The notes beneath the pieces were generated by a model. The model was not told the DNA's origin, did no database searches, and saw nothing but the letters and a program-made list of their open reading frames with translations. A program made the position numbers and the translations under genes. From Rhipicephalus microplus (Eukaryota > Arthropoda > Arachnida > Ixodida > Ixodidae), in assembly GCF_043290135.1 (NCBI RefSeq), contig NW_027464588.1, forward strand, positions 5,803,501 to 5,867,500: a stretch of 64,000 bases of DNA, given 5' to 3'. Positions 25,505-36,059 of this stretch are shown here, piece after piece. How positions within the stretch are numbered: position 1 is the stretch's first letter; every line of letters begins with the position of its first letter.

Positions 25505-25790
25505 TCGCGTCGCCTTTTACGGGCGAAGCTCCTCTTAGTCTAACCTTGTCCTGCGTGCAGGCGTAACCGGACAGACGGACGCACAGAGGGACAGACAGAG
25601 AGACGGATGGACAGACACACGTACAGACGGAGAGACACACATGAACAGACAGACAGACAGGGACATGTACAGACAGACAGATTCACGCACAGACAGACAA
25701 GACAGAAAGACAGAGAGACAGACGGATGGATGCTTCGACCCACTTATCAGCACTTACTTTGTGAATATGCTGTGATTTTTTTGCAATACT
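25505..25790 (+). repeat. Minisatellite-bearing repeat, (GACA/GACG)n tract
   Basis: The left edge has ACGGGCGAAGCTCCTCTTAG. A degenerate tract of GGACAGACGGAC-type units fills 25566-25735, and the right edge carries CCCACTTATCAGCAC..GTGAATATGCTGTGATTTTT, as at 20.5 and 33.4 kb. Apparent Ser/Val/Cys-rich frames are repeat artefacts. Confidence 0.75.
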
Positions 25791-26062
25791 TTTTCTTTCT
25801 TGATTTTTTTTCACCAGTAAAAATATTGAATGTGCTCGAACGTTGAATGTGCTCGAATGTTGAATGTGCTCTTGCACATTGGGGTTGCGCTCGTTGCGGC
25901 CTTCATGCCCAAATGGGATGGTCCACGATCTTGCGTCAAGGCGTCGCCGTGAATGTGGTCCGCAATCAGCACGATTTGTCTCTAAGGGAGCAGAAACACG
26001 TCGTATGGCGATTTGTAACACTACGTCATCAAGCACAGCCATAATCTTCTGGCCATGCACTC

Positions 26063-26400
26063 ATGCGCATGCGCTTCGGTGCTTTCGTGCGCATGCGCCG
26101 CGTATTTACGCGGCGCATCATGCGAGGCTGGCCCGAAGAATTGATAGCTGGTAATAACAGCTTGAGCCAGTTCCGCACGCACAGTGCTGCGCACAGCAGC
26201 GGCAGAGGTATCTGGAGCTCGACTGTTACGAACGCTGCGAGGTAAGGCCTGCCTGTTTGTTATTAGGGGCGTTTGTAATTGTTATTCGGCCTAGTTATAC
26301 TAATTCAATGTTCTTCTTGTTTCTTCTCTACGTTAGGGGATTTGCTAACGCGGATACGATGAGTGGTAACTTGGACGAGTGCCATTTGCCCGAGCTTTAG
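26063..26400 (+). other. Candidate two-exon transcript start with a 95-bp intron
   Basis: Downstream of the NRF-1-like sites there is a strong donor (AG|GTAAGG, intron starts at 26242), a branch-site-like TACTAAT (26298-26304), a pyrimidine run and an acceptor AG (26335-26336). Joining 26241 to 26337 keeps the frame open from an ATG at 26063 to a TAG at 26398-26400, an 80-residue frame. The unspliced frame stops inside the donor. That ATG lies among the promoter-like sites, so a 5' UTR intron is as likely as a coding one. The product is not recognised; residues after the junction include DTMSGNLDECHLPEL. Confidence 0.3.
26064..26099 (+). promoter_or_regulatory. Two NRF-1-like palindromic sites
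   Basis: TGCGCATGCGC occurs at 26064-26074 and TGCGCATGCGCC at 26088-26099. These match the NRF-1/Ewg-type consensus, known from animal housekeeping promoters. They lie in a small CpG-rich patch within AT-rich DNA. A perfect 12-bp inverted repeat (26093-26104 and 26107-26118, ATGCGCCGCGTA arm) overlaps the second site. Together they suggest a promoter reading to the right. Confidence 0.45.
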
Positions 26401-26994
26401 TGTTAACGCTGACTGGCAAATATGGGTTTTGGTGCCTTCGCTTTGCGCATCGCAAGAAGCACGCCTAACGAAAACCGGGTGCTTTTTTTTCGGCCGTCGT
26501 CACTAGTAGCGTGTGTTGTGTTTGCTTGAGGCTGCGACACGACTTGCTGAAGATAAAAAAAAATTACTAATTTTGCCCAGTATCACGTTTATTTCGATAA
26601 TTTTGCGCAATGTCCCATTTACGGCAATGGAGGTCAGGTGGGCGTGTCAAGGAATTCAAGTTATCACCGGTGAGATAGTACTTAAAAAAATGCGATAACG
26701 TTCACCGAAGGCGGCAACCTGATGGCTTCACTCCATCGACGGTAAAGAAGATTGTCGAGGCAGCCTACTGTGTTGGTATTGTAGCTTCTATAACAGTCGC
26801 GCAGGGGATAGCGAATGCCGGCTGTCTTTTTGAATTTCCGTAAGCATTTGGAACTTTAAAATAGAAGATGGTCCATCTCATGCGATAAACGGGTTTGTGT
26901 TTTGGAAAAGACAGACTGCTTGTAGGTGCTTGGGCTGAACGGGGTGACAGTACCGAGTTGATGAATGAGGCTTTCTTTTAAAGTAATTAGAGGG

Positions 26995-27063
26995 GGAATA
27001 CTAGGACATAATTTATGTCCTAGTATTCCTACTAGGACGGAGAATACTAGGACATAATTTATG
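26995..27063. repeat. Perfect 17-bp inverted repeat plus a third partial copy
   Basis: The arms at 26995-27011 and 27013-27029 (arm GGAATACTAGGACATAA) are exact reverse complements around a single T. After 12 bp the arm recurs directly at 27042-27063 (GAATACTAGGACATAATTTA). This is the same hairpin-plus-direct-copy layout as at 9.57 kb. Confidence 0.85.
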
Positions 27064-27085
27064 CGATGTAGTTATGTTAAGAAGT

Positions 27086-28589
27086 CTAGCGGCCGAGGAA
27101 CCACATTTTAAGATCGTCACTTCCATTGAATGTGTCATTTTGCGTGAGGTGAAACCTGCACGTACTAGCGACCAAAGTGGCATGCCCAGTTTCTTTCACG
27201 AAGACATCAGCGTGCGCCAGAAGAGGTATCCAGGTGATATTTTTACCATTTGAAATGAGGCCACAAGTATATGCACTTAGGTTGTGTACTTCAGTGCATA
27301 CAAACAGAGCGGATTCGTCGGTCGCCCGAAACCTGAACCAGCGTGTCACTTCGCTTACGCATGCATCACCACTCATTCCAGCATAATTTAGGGTGCTCGC
27401 TAGGATTGCGACTGAACTAACGTACTTTTGTCGTCAAAAATGCAATGAGTCAAGAAACAATCAACCCGTTTTGGAATGATTACTGCACCAAGGCACGGCA
27501 TGTGCCAAACAAGGGAATGGTAACACTGTTTTAGCAAATGAAGCTCCTGGCCGTTAGAAGACAAAAATAAAAAAAATTATTGACGGATTGCAATATGATG
27601 TGCAGCCAAACCGTTCGATTAGCCGTGCATTCGGGTAGAGTGTGGCGACTGCGACCTTCGACCAGGAAGGACTCGGATAATCTAAGGCAGAATTTCGCGT
27701 TCCCTGTCGCCTTGTAATTCAGAAGAGCTTTGACAGTGGGTGTAACAGTGACGACGAAATAGGGACGGTCACGTGCCATAACCATAATGACCAAAGGTTT
27801 CGGGTTATCTCGCGTTAGTTGGTTGATGGTTATGACGCCGCACTTTCTTGCAAGCGTCAGTGGAAAGGCGAAGGAGAGATGTCGCTGCTTACGTGAACAA
27901 ATCTTTACTGTGGCCGAGACAACGATGTTTTCGCAAAACATGAGGGCAGTTGATGTCCCGAGCCCCCATCCTTCTATAACAAAATTGTAAAGGAAGTTCT
28001 GTATTGGGGTGGTGTTCGTCTCTGCCATCGACGAATTGATCTTGTTTGGGTCACATTTTAGACAGGTGAGAAGCCTTATGTTTAGGGGCGACTGAAACGG
28101 GGTAATTGAGAATTGCAATTGTGACGACATGCGCGCTTCCGAATGCAAGATGGATAAATGACACGATGAGATAGACAACCCACGTTCCGCTTGTGCATAT
28201 GCACTGTTTAGGGGCTACATGGGTACACCTAAGCAAGCACGAAATGTGAGCTTTTCGTTGGAAGATTATTTTAAATCTGTGCAGTGACGAAGAGTCGTAA
28301 CGAGCAAGAGAATCTGTCGAGCTCAACTTGGGTCACCTAGTATTGAAGAGAGCAAATGGAAGCGTTTCCAGGAATGGCTGTGGGTAGAGAAAGATTTGTT
28401 AAGTGTCGTAGACAAGTCATACGATTTCGTTCCTGTTGCTGAAAGAGTTATAATTAACTGCAAAGACATAGAGTATGAGAACAATTGTTTAACTAATGAC
28501 TTGTTATGAAGGTCAACTGTTAAGATTTGTGGCCTCAATGAGGAAAGCAGCGGAGCTTGTTCAATGACGACGATGCCACGTGTGAGCAT
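27086..28589 (-). pseudogene. Unidentified coding-like block, broken
   Basis: I do not recognise this protein. On the minus strand one frame runs from 28589 to 27531 with only three stops clustered between 28323 and about 28220. It includes a 215-codon open stretch (28178-27531). A second frame is open from about 27435 to 27086 and carries four N-X-S/T sequons (NLS, NIT, NDT, NGS) and several cysteines. The first frame also holds HNKS, LNKS and NSS sequons. Long open stretches in AT-rich DNA plus sequon density suggest the remains of a secreted or membrane glycoprotein gene, possibly of viral or retroelement origin, or simply chance. It could also be spliced exons of a live gene. Confidence 0.3.
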
Positions 28590-29026
28590 TCATCTATACA
28601 ACACGCAGTACAAATATAAGCGTTTAGTCTGCAGAGCCTTTATTTTCATGAGGACTCAGTAACGCAATCAACGCATAAACTTGTACGAATGGAAGGCTAG
28701 AACGCCGACGGGAATGTGCACTATTGCTGGCAACAGAGGTTGCACGCGAAAGACAGAGCTTCGAGGACTTATAAGTACCGGCGAGAACACGGAACAAGCG
28801 TTTATAACCCAACATGCATGGTGTATGTGTCGCTACCCGAAGGAGGATGGTCACAATGGAATAATTAAGCGAAGCACACCGCCTCTGTTCTAGCTTGTGT
28901 GCACTATGCCTTGTCGAAATGAGCGGTAGCAGTATGCAGAAATGGCAGCCCACCAATTTCAAAACGTCCCATATATAGGTGGGAAGACTCATATGAACAA
29001 CAAAACAGTGAAATATATTGATGCAT

Positions 29027-29190
29027 CACTCTAAAAAATTTACACCCTAAAAAGTGTAAAACGGGTGTACGCATTAAAAGCACCCGTATGAACACCCTTT
29101 TTACGCCCCATTTTTGAAATTTGAGGTGTTCGTAAATAAAACACCCTCAAAACACCCCATTTACACCCTTATATTTGGGGTGTTGTGAGC
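29027..29190. mobile_element. MITE-like repeat with GGGTGT/ACACCC modules
   Basis: It begins CACTCTAAAAAATTTACACC and continues with at least six ACACCC or GGGTGT modules in alternating orientation (GTGTAAAACGGGTGTACG, AACACCCTTTTTACGCC, GGGGTGTTGTGAG). A related element at 36.06-36.29 kb ends with the reverse complement GGGTGTAAAAATTTTTAGAG. So the two define a family with CACTCTAA termini. Neither copy shows both termini clearly, and there is no ORF. Confidence 0.6.
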
Positions 29191-29348
29191 AAGGCTACAA
29201 ATAATTGATTGATATGTAGGGTTTAACGACCCAAAACCACCAGACGATTATGAGAGACGCTGTAGTGGAGGGCAGCGGAAATTTCGGTCACCTGGGGTTC
29301 TTTAACGTGAACCCAAATCTAAGCACACGTGCCTACAAGGCTACAAAT
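29191..29348 (-). mobile_element. 5'-truncated Ruka-like SINE with 12-bp TSD
   Basis: The body 29203-29336 holds only the non-tRNA part of the SINE (ATTGATTGATATGTAGGG through CACCTGGGGTTCTTT to CACGTGCCTACA). It lacks the A and B boxes. Identical 12-bp flanks AAGGCTACAAAT (29191-29202, 29337-29348) show that it inserted in this truncated form. It could not itself drive Pol III transcription. The left flank abuts the MITE-like repeat. Confidence 0.9.
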
Positions 29349-30769
29349 GCACGACATTTTCGGGCCGTTTTGCTTATACTGTTAGTATACGTTAACCATC
29401 ATGATACCAGCAAGGCTCCCACTACTAGCTGCTTGCGAATCTAGTAATGAATCGAAGCAGAAAGTAATGTGACCGAAACGCAGTTTTCATCGATAAAGCA
29501 CGCAAACTACTATAAGATGGAAGATACAATAGGAGTGACGCTTGTTCAATAGAGTAAAGGCCAATTCTCCTGTACCTGTTTCTTTCGTCTGTGTCATTTG
29601 CGTGATTAGTCAACACTCACAAAGTACACTGATTTACCTGAACAAGCTAATGTTGTGCACATTGGTGTAGCTATGCATAGAACACTCCCCCTCCCGCCGT
29701 CCCCCATAAGATCGAAGCTTTTAAAGCTGGAGATAAAACAACCACTACCTGCAAAAAACAGCACAGTTCTTTAGCCATAACCACCACGTCAGCGGGCCAT
29801 CAGGTCCCTTAAAAACGAACATTGACTTCATGTATTTTTAGCAGGCACGTTTTATTTAATTACTGCAGCGAATGTTCATCTTCATGTGTCCTTAAAAGTG
29901 CGTCATGTAAATTAGTAAGAGGACACCGACCGTAAAGAAAAATGCAGAATAAGGACATTTCGGTGACCTTTACGCAGCCTTGCTCACAATGACGGGAGCC
30001 TTGAGGACTAAATTGCGAACAAAGCTCTCCTCAGGGGAGCCGAAACGAATTCTCTAGTTCTCTCTCTCTCTCTCTCTCTCCATTTTTTGTGGATCCCCTT
30101 CTTTAATTATGTAAGTTACCCAGCAGACGTGCTTCGGTCAGAGCCTTGACTTTGTAGGTAGTGAGAAAACAGCATTGCTGAAATATTCTCAGCCGTGGTC
30201 TTGTTCCGAGGACTGCAAGCTAAGTGCAAATGTACTGCCGCAACGTGAAGACGGAAGCAGTAATGAACAGGTTGAGAAAGTAGCAGCAGGTCAGTATTTT
30301 TATTTACTGCGTGCCAGAGCGTTCCTCTTCTTTCTTGTTATTGCTTGCTGCATAAAAGCGTGCAGATGCGCGTATGCGCTGTCGTCTTCGTCTTCCTAGC
30401 AGTACGCACGTGGCAATATGTTCTCATCGAATAGTGTGACGGCCGATGCATGCAATGTTGCAATGTATTTACCGAAATGAAAGTGCTGATAAAATATCGC
30501 CTGTGTGACCTTGAATGTGCAGTCCCTAAAGACCCATAGAGCTAAGCAAATAGCATCAGCTTAGCTTTTTTACCAACATTCACTACATTAGGACGGTGAA
30601 GGTGCGCTAAACATATCTCCTGAACATTACAAATGCGCGTTCCGACTAGTAGCTCGAGCTGGCCGCACTGCACCGTCACAAAGTTCACTGCAATTCACAT
30701 GCACTGTTAAAGAACGAATATAACGCAACAAAGTCCTGCCGCAAAAAAAAAAAAAAGCAGCGCCCGCGT
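29349..30769. other. Non-coding DNA with a (CT)n tract
   Basis: A (TCTC)n run lies at 30058-30081. No other supportable feature was found; the short frame at 30175-30399 has no motif. Confidence 0.5.
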
Positions 30770-31158
30770 TAGCAGCAGAGGGCCGGAGCGAGCGTTAAAC
30801 CGCAGCTAGCCGGTCTGAGAGCGCCACAAGGCGCCATCAAGTCTCGTCGCCTAGATAACCTTGGCTGCCCGCCTTCCTCCGTGGCTGCCCGGTATTGCTG
30901 CGCGCCGGGCGCACAGCGCGGAAAAGGGGTCTACATCGTCTTACATGTCACGCGTGCGCTGGCGATAAACCCTCCTGTGTGTGTGCGTGTGGTGCGCGTG
31001 GCTTCTCGATCAGTAGTTTCTTAGTCGGTGTTTAGTTTGAAATGTGCCTGCGCTCTGTGCTCCACCAGTGTGTTCTGTCAGTGCTGATTATTGCAAAGGT
31101 GCACCATCCTGAAGACTGGACCTGTGGATTCATATTGTGGTGCACTCGAAGTGAAATA
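30770..31158 (+). promoter_or_regulatory. GC-rich promoter and first-exon candidate
   Basis: A CpG-rich patch (30770-30980) in AT-rich surroundings leads into an initiator-like TCAGT (about 31009-31013). An ATG at 31042 then opens a 39-codon frame that runs straight to a consensus donor GTGAGTACC (intron starts 31159). The frame begins MCLRSVLHQCVLSVLIIAK, a mildly hydrophobic N-terminus, and contains PEDWTCG. No downstream exon was found within the window, so this is a first-exon hypothesis only. It could instead be a repeat-borne promoter. Confidence 0.35.
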
Positions 31159-33205
31159 GTGAGTACCGCTCTCACGTTGTTCCGTTCAGCGCTTTGTTAA
31201 CTGCGTGAGCACGAGAATAACGCCTTCAAACAATTTTGTTTTCAACTAGTTGATGACAAATCAGCATATGTTTACTTAGCGAGAATATTTGTCCTAACTG
31301 TTTCACGGGGATGATGGCGAAGTGTGATTGTGGGCAAGTTTTTTTGTTTGTTTAGATTGTTTGGAGTACAAAGCAGAGTGAGCGTGCGCCGTTGAGGTTC
31401 AGCGAAGAAATTGAACAGTTTTCGGTGCCCTTTGTTGGCTGCCGTTTTTAACGGGGCCCGCTTGTGCTGCACATCAATTTTAGTTTACTAATTATTACTT
31501 GTGTGGGGACTGCGCCTGTTAGCTCTAAGCATCAACCGTATGTAAGACGCATATGCTTGGGCATGTCGGTAGTTCATTTACTTTCTTTTTTTCTTATTGC
31601 ACAAAAAGACTGAGAACGGAAAACAAGGTTGTGGTGTCCATGTCGTTCTTTTCGGTTCTTTTTCGTTTTGTGCGGTAACACTACCGTGATAACTCGGGTT
31701 GATGCATAGGGTGACAACACAGCATATTGTTTCGCGTTAGGTGCGCCTCGCGAAGTTTGCCTACTTGCAAATACATTCAATTTCGTTAAATTTGTCTGCA
31801 CCGGTATCTTCGTTCACCCGCAACGTAGCGTGACACTGCCGACAGCCGTGTCTATGTAGCGGATCGAGCACTGAAGCTAGACTTTTGTTTGAACAGACCT
31901 TTAGTATGTGTGTGTGCGTGTGTGTGTGTGTGTGTGTGGTCGAATATCCTACTTGAACAGCGCAAACGCTTGTTTGAACATAACTGCTAAGGTTCGAGCA
32001 CATTTTATTCAGATTGTTTCCATCATGTGTAACTTTCAAAATATTCTTGTTATTCAGAGTTTCATTGCCATCGCCTCGCTTTGGCGTTTAACTTCGCTAA
32101 GTACTTCAGATGTTAAAGGTATTTTCACTATGTCAAGCGTATTATTACTTTTTTGTTGCACAAAAACACTTTAATGTTATACATACTGCACGGTCTCTAA
32201 GCATGTGTTGCAGACAAAATGTAAGACTGGGCAGCATATCTATCTGAGAACACAACACGCACAGCCACTGAACAGCCTACGCTGCATCGGGAAGGAGTTA
32301 TGCTTTCCCACCCTGACAGCTTGATTGAAACAAATGGCCCTAATTTAGCAGTATGCAATGGTCATTCGGTGGAGGTAACAGAGTCACTTTATTCGACATT
32401 TCCCAGCCAATTTCGCGGCTAAGGCAAATGTGTTTGAAAAAAAAATGTGCTGATTTAATGCACTGAAAACAGTGAACTGCTTGAATATTTCGGAGAAAGT
32501 TTTTGGTTATGTGGTTGCCTTTCAAACTTTGCAGACTGTTGTTTGAGTGTTGTTTGTGAAAAAAAATATTTTACAAGTTCCGCACCTTTTTTTATACCAA
32601 GTTTGGTACACGTTAAGTAAAGGGGCTTATGTAAGGTGTTTGAAACTCGGCCATTATAATACATATTTTCGGCCACAAACGTCTCCAAGAATTAGCCAAA
32701 GTGTGTTATGTTAGCATTTTCTCATTGCTATACTGCACTTTGTATGAATATCTGAGCTGTGACTACTTACTTCACAGAAAAGATATTTTGATGAAAAATT
32801 ATTTTTAGACATCTTAAGCTGTTAACCTCTACAAGAAAAGATCACTCATTTCACAGAATTGTCATCTTTGTCCGTATTGAGACGCAATTTGCACCATGTG
32901 GTGGTCCAATTAAAAATCACCTTTTACCTAAAATGAAAGCAAATAAAAATTCTTTGTAAGTGACAAGTTTCATCATTACAATTTCTATTTCAAGGAATAA
33001 AATGTTTTTTTCTCAATTTTCCCATCAACGGCAATGGGGAACTTCGAGGCGTCGGCTGCCAGATGACCAAATGGCGAATGGGGAACTTGGAACTTCAAAA
33101 ATCATTTAGGGGCAAACTCTTGAGGCCGTGGGTCGTTCCTTCCTCCGTAGTCGTACTAGTATTATGTAGCCACTTGATGAGTTGCACAATAGATAGCGTT
33201 AGTGG
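31159..33205. other. AT-rich non-coding DNA (possible intron of the 31-kb candidate), with (GT)n
   Basis: A (GT)n microsatellite lies at 31905-31941. There are no other repeats or genes that I can support. Confidence 0.5.
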
Positions 33206-33208
33206 TTT

Positions 33209-33450
33209 CACAGCATATACATGGACAAAATGATGATTTGTGGGGCGAATCGTTCGTCCGTACATTTGTGCTTTCGTCCGTTCGTCTGTGCATCCATCCG
33301 TCTGGGCTTCCGTGTGTCGGTCTGTCTCTGAGTCCGTCCATCTTTTGTTCGTCCATACTGGCGTCAGACTGTCTGTCCATCCGTTTGTGCGTCGGGACGG
33401 ATGAATGCTACGCCCCACTCATCATCATTCACTCCGTGGATATGCTGCGA
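33209..33450. repeat. Fold-back minisatellite repeat with ~52-bp inverted arms
   Basis: The left arm 33209-33260 and right arm 33398-33450 are imperfect reverse complements (CAGCATATACATGGAC..TGATGATTTGTGGGGCG against CGCCCCACTCATCATCATTC..CCGTGGATATGCTG). They enclose a degenerate (CGTC)n tract (33255-33400). The right arm matches the edges of the copies at 20.50 and 25.74 kb. The other two copies show this edge on one side only, so this is the most symmetric member. Confidence 0.8.
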
Positions 33451-34351
33451 TCTTTTTCTCAAAACATAAATTGCTATGACAAAATTTGGTACATGAAAAG
33501 AACTGTTCATTTGCTTCGATTTAGGTACGAATTCTATTTTAATTCAACCACCACGTGGTGCAAGTTGCGTCTCATTAGAGGCAAATCAATTATTTTGTGA
33601 ACTTTGCGATTTTTTCTCGTAAAGTGTGACAGCTTGAGAGGTCTAAAATATTTTTTCCTCCAAATATACCTTAAGTCGATTAAGTATTCACTCCTCAGAT
33701 ATCCATTCAAAGTGCAGTATTGATATAGAAAAATGCAGATATAACACATTTCAGCTAATTTATTTGAGGCGTATGTGGTCAAAAATGGTAATATTACTGA
33801 GCTTCAAACACTTTACGCAAGCCCTTCACTTAACTTGTAGACCAAATTCGGCACGGAAGAAGATATACTTAAGAAAGAATTTTTTCTCACAAACATCGAG
33901 ACGAGATTCCGGAAAGTTCAAATTATTTGTCCGCAAAATATTCTAGCAGTTACCCTTTTTAATGCAGTAAAATCGGCGTGATTTTATAAAAATACATTTG
34001 TGGTGGTCACCAAAATGGCTGGGACGTCTGATGTGGAATGAACCAAAAGCCAATTCTTCCATTATATAATTGTGTCAATGTGAGCCAGTTCAAGAACACT
34101 AGTATCATTTGCATCTTAATACGTAACTGTACATTACTTAATTTTACAAGTTACTTGCACTGAATACCTTCTCAATGCGCATACCGTCATGTATATTAAG
34201 TGGCATTGTGCTTTTTTGCAATACAGGTAAAATATGTATGTGTTGTTGTGCGTCGTACTGTATTTCTTTTAATAAACTAATTGAATGAGTACCATGGTAG
34301 ATCTGCAGAAACACACATGCAGCTGTCTTAATGCATACTTAAGCATAGAAC
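33451..34351. other. AT-rich non-coding DNA, no gene seen
   Basis: No supportable coding, RNA or repeat feature. Confidence 0.5.
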
Positions 34352-34513
34352 TTGACATTCACTTAAGGCCCGTGTACTCAGATTTGGATGCACGTTAAAG
34401 AACCCCAGGTGGTCGAAATTTCCAGAGCCCTCCACTACGGCGTCTTTCATAATCATATGGTGGTTTTGGGACGTTAAACCCCGAAAATCAGTCAGTAATT
34501 GACATTCGCTTAA
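34352..34513 (+). mobile_element. 5'-truncated Ruka-like SINE with 15-bp TSD
   Basis: The body 34367-34498 holds only the 3' part of the SINE (GGCCCGTGTACTCAGATTTG through AACCCCAGGTGGTCG to GGGACGTTAAACCCC). Its flanks TTGACATTCACTTAA (34352-34366) and TTGACATTCGCTTAA (34499-34513) differ at one base. The tRNA-like head is absent, so it entered the genome already truncated. Confidence 0.9.
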
Positions 34514-35361
34514 ATTGGTCGTTGCATGCAGCTAATGGAACATTATCAACTTGGAGCAGCACCTTTTTATTTGCCTGCGCGAGCAAGCTGGAAGGGTAAA
34601 GTAAGGTTCATATCTACGGCACGAAAGGTATACTGATTCTGCCACAGCGCGCTTTTTATGGCGTTTATTACTCAGCATATCTTTTCTAGCATTTCTCACT
34701 GCAGTGGAGCCCGTTTCCACTGAATATGCTTGCTATGCACTCAATTTATACCTACACATAAGGAAGCAGTTAGTTATGCATGGTGCACACTGTATGTTGC
34801 ACTCTTTGTGAAATTTCAGTCATTCTTCCTTGTGTATTTATATCAGGTTTCCGGGATTGAATTTCCTGTACAGAAAGAACAGCTTCGCCCCACTCGAAGG
34901 CACCAGTCATCTTAGCAGCTGAAGATGATTGTCCAAGCAGCAGTGACGAGTGGCTTTGCAGTTAAATGGTTTAATGTCGAAATTTATACTGCAAGATGTA
35001 ATATGTTGTAAATGTGACTCTAGAAACTCGCTTACTCTTTCTACGTGTTTTTTTTCTATTGTATAGGTGTCAATAAAACGCCATACGTCTCAGTCGTTTG
35101 CCCGACTAGCGCAAATGTTTTTGAAAGTTGTGATTTATTGTATTCAAGACAATGAATTTTTGATATAGAGAGAAACTTGGTCACGTGACATACTTCAAAA
35201 TTTTGCAGAATGCCATCAGAGTCCCGTTTGTCAGAGTTGCAGTTTTTCTATATTAAAGGCAGATGTTAGCATATGGGCTTAATTCTTTTTTTGCTTCGGC
35301 GCTATGTTCGGGTGAACCTTACGCTACAGGTTACTGCTTGCACTACTGTGGTGTGGTGTGG
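34514..35361. other. AT-rich non-coding DNA, no gene seen
   Basis: No supportable gene, RNA or repeat. Confidence 0.5.
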
Positions 35362-35707
35362 TGCGCACGCACGCACCCACGCACGCACCCACGCACGCAC
35401 CCACGCACGCACCCACGCACGCACCCACGCACGCACCCACGCACGCACCCACGCACGCACCCACGCACCCACGCACGCACCCACGCACCCACGCACGCAC
35501 CCACGCACCCACGCACGCACCCACGCACGCACCCACGCACGCACCCACCCACGCACGCACCCACCCACGCACGCACCCACGCACGCACCCACCCACCCAC
35601 GCACGCACGCACCCACCCACGCACCCACCCACGCACCCACCCACGCACGCACCCACGCACGCACCCACGCACCCACGCACGCACCCACGCACCCACGCAC
35701 CCACCCA

Positions 35708-35742
<35 letters not shown>

Positions 35743-35752
35743 GTGCGCGCGC
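35362..35752. repeat. CACGCACC-type octamer microsatellite
   Basis: About 390 bp of mixed CGCA and CCCA tetramers. The first part is regular (GCAC-CCAC octamer), the middle alternates irregularly and the end becomes pure (GCAC)n then GCGTGCGCGCGC. Frames of Thr/His/Pro/Arg (+) or Cys/Val/Arg/Trp/Gly (-) over 130-215 codons are artefacts. Confidence 0.97.
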
Positions 35753-36059
35753 CTTTCGCGTCTTTGTCGTTTACGGCCCAGTCAACGTACACATATATAC
35801 ACTCGTCTCATGCAGCTCATTCAAGACCATGGCACCTTATTTTGTCAGCCGCAGAGAAGGTTCATATATGCTTCTCCCTGAGAACAATTGAGGCTTGGGC
35901 CAGTTGGTGATGCATATTTGATGGAATGAAGTGCTATGAACGGCTCTCCTCAACACATAAGTCTAAGCGTCACCTCCTGTGTCTCTGCTTTTGTTGCCCG
36001 TTAATTGCGCTTCATTTGATCAAGTATGCTCATCCATATAACTGCCAGCGTTTCAAGGG

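Noticed and set aside
29027..29190. Telomere-like repeat because of GGGTGT motifs
   Set aside because: The modules alternate in orientation and are irregularly spaced. Arthropod telomeres are usually TTAGG-type.
35263..35910. Overlapping 130-215-codon frames rich in Thr/His/Pro/Arg or Cys/Val/Arg/Trp
   Set aside because: They arise from the CACGCACC microsatellite, which has no stop codons in several frames. There is no conserved domain and frames on both strands are equally open.
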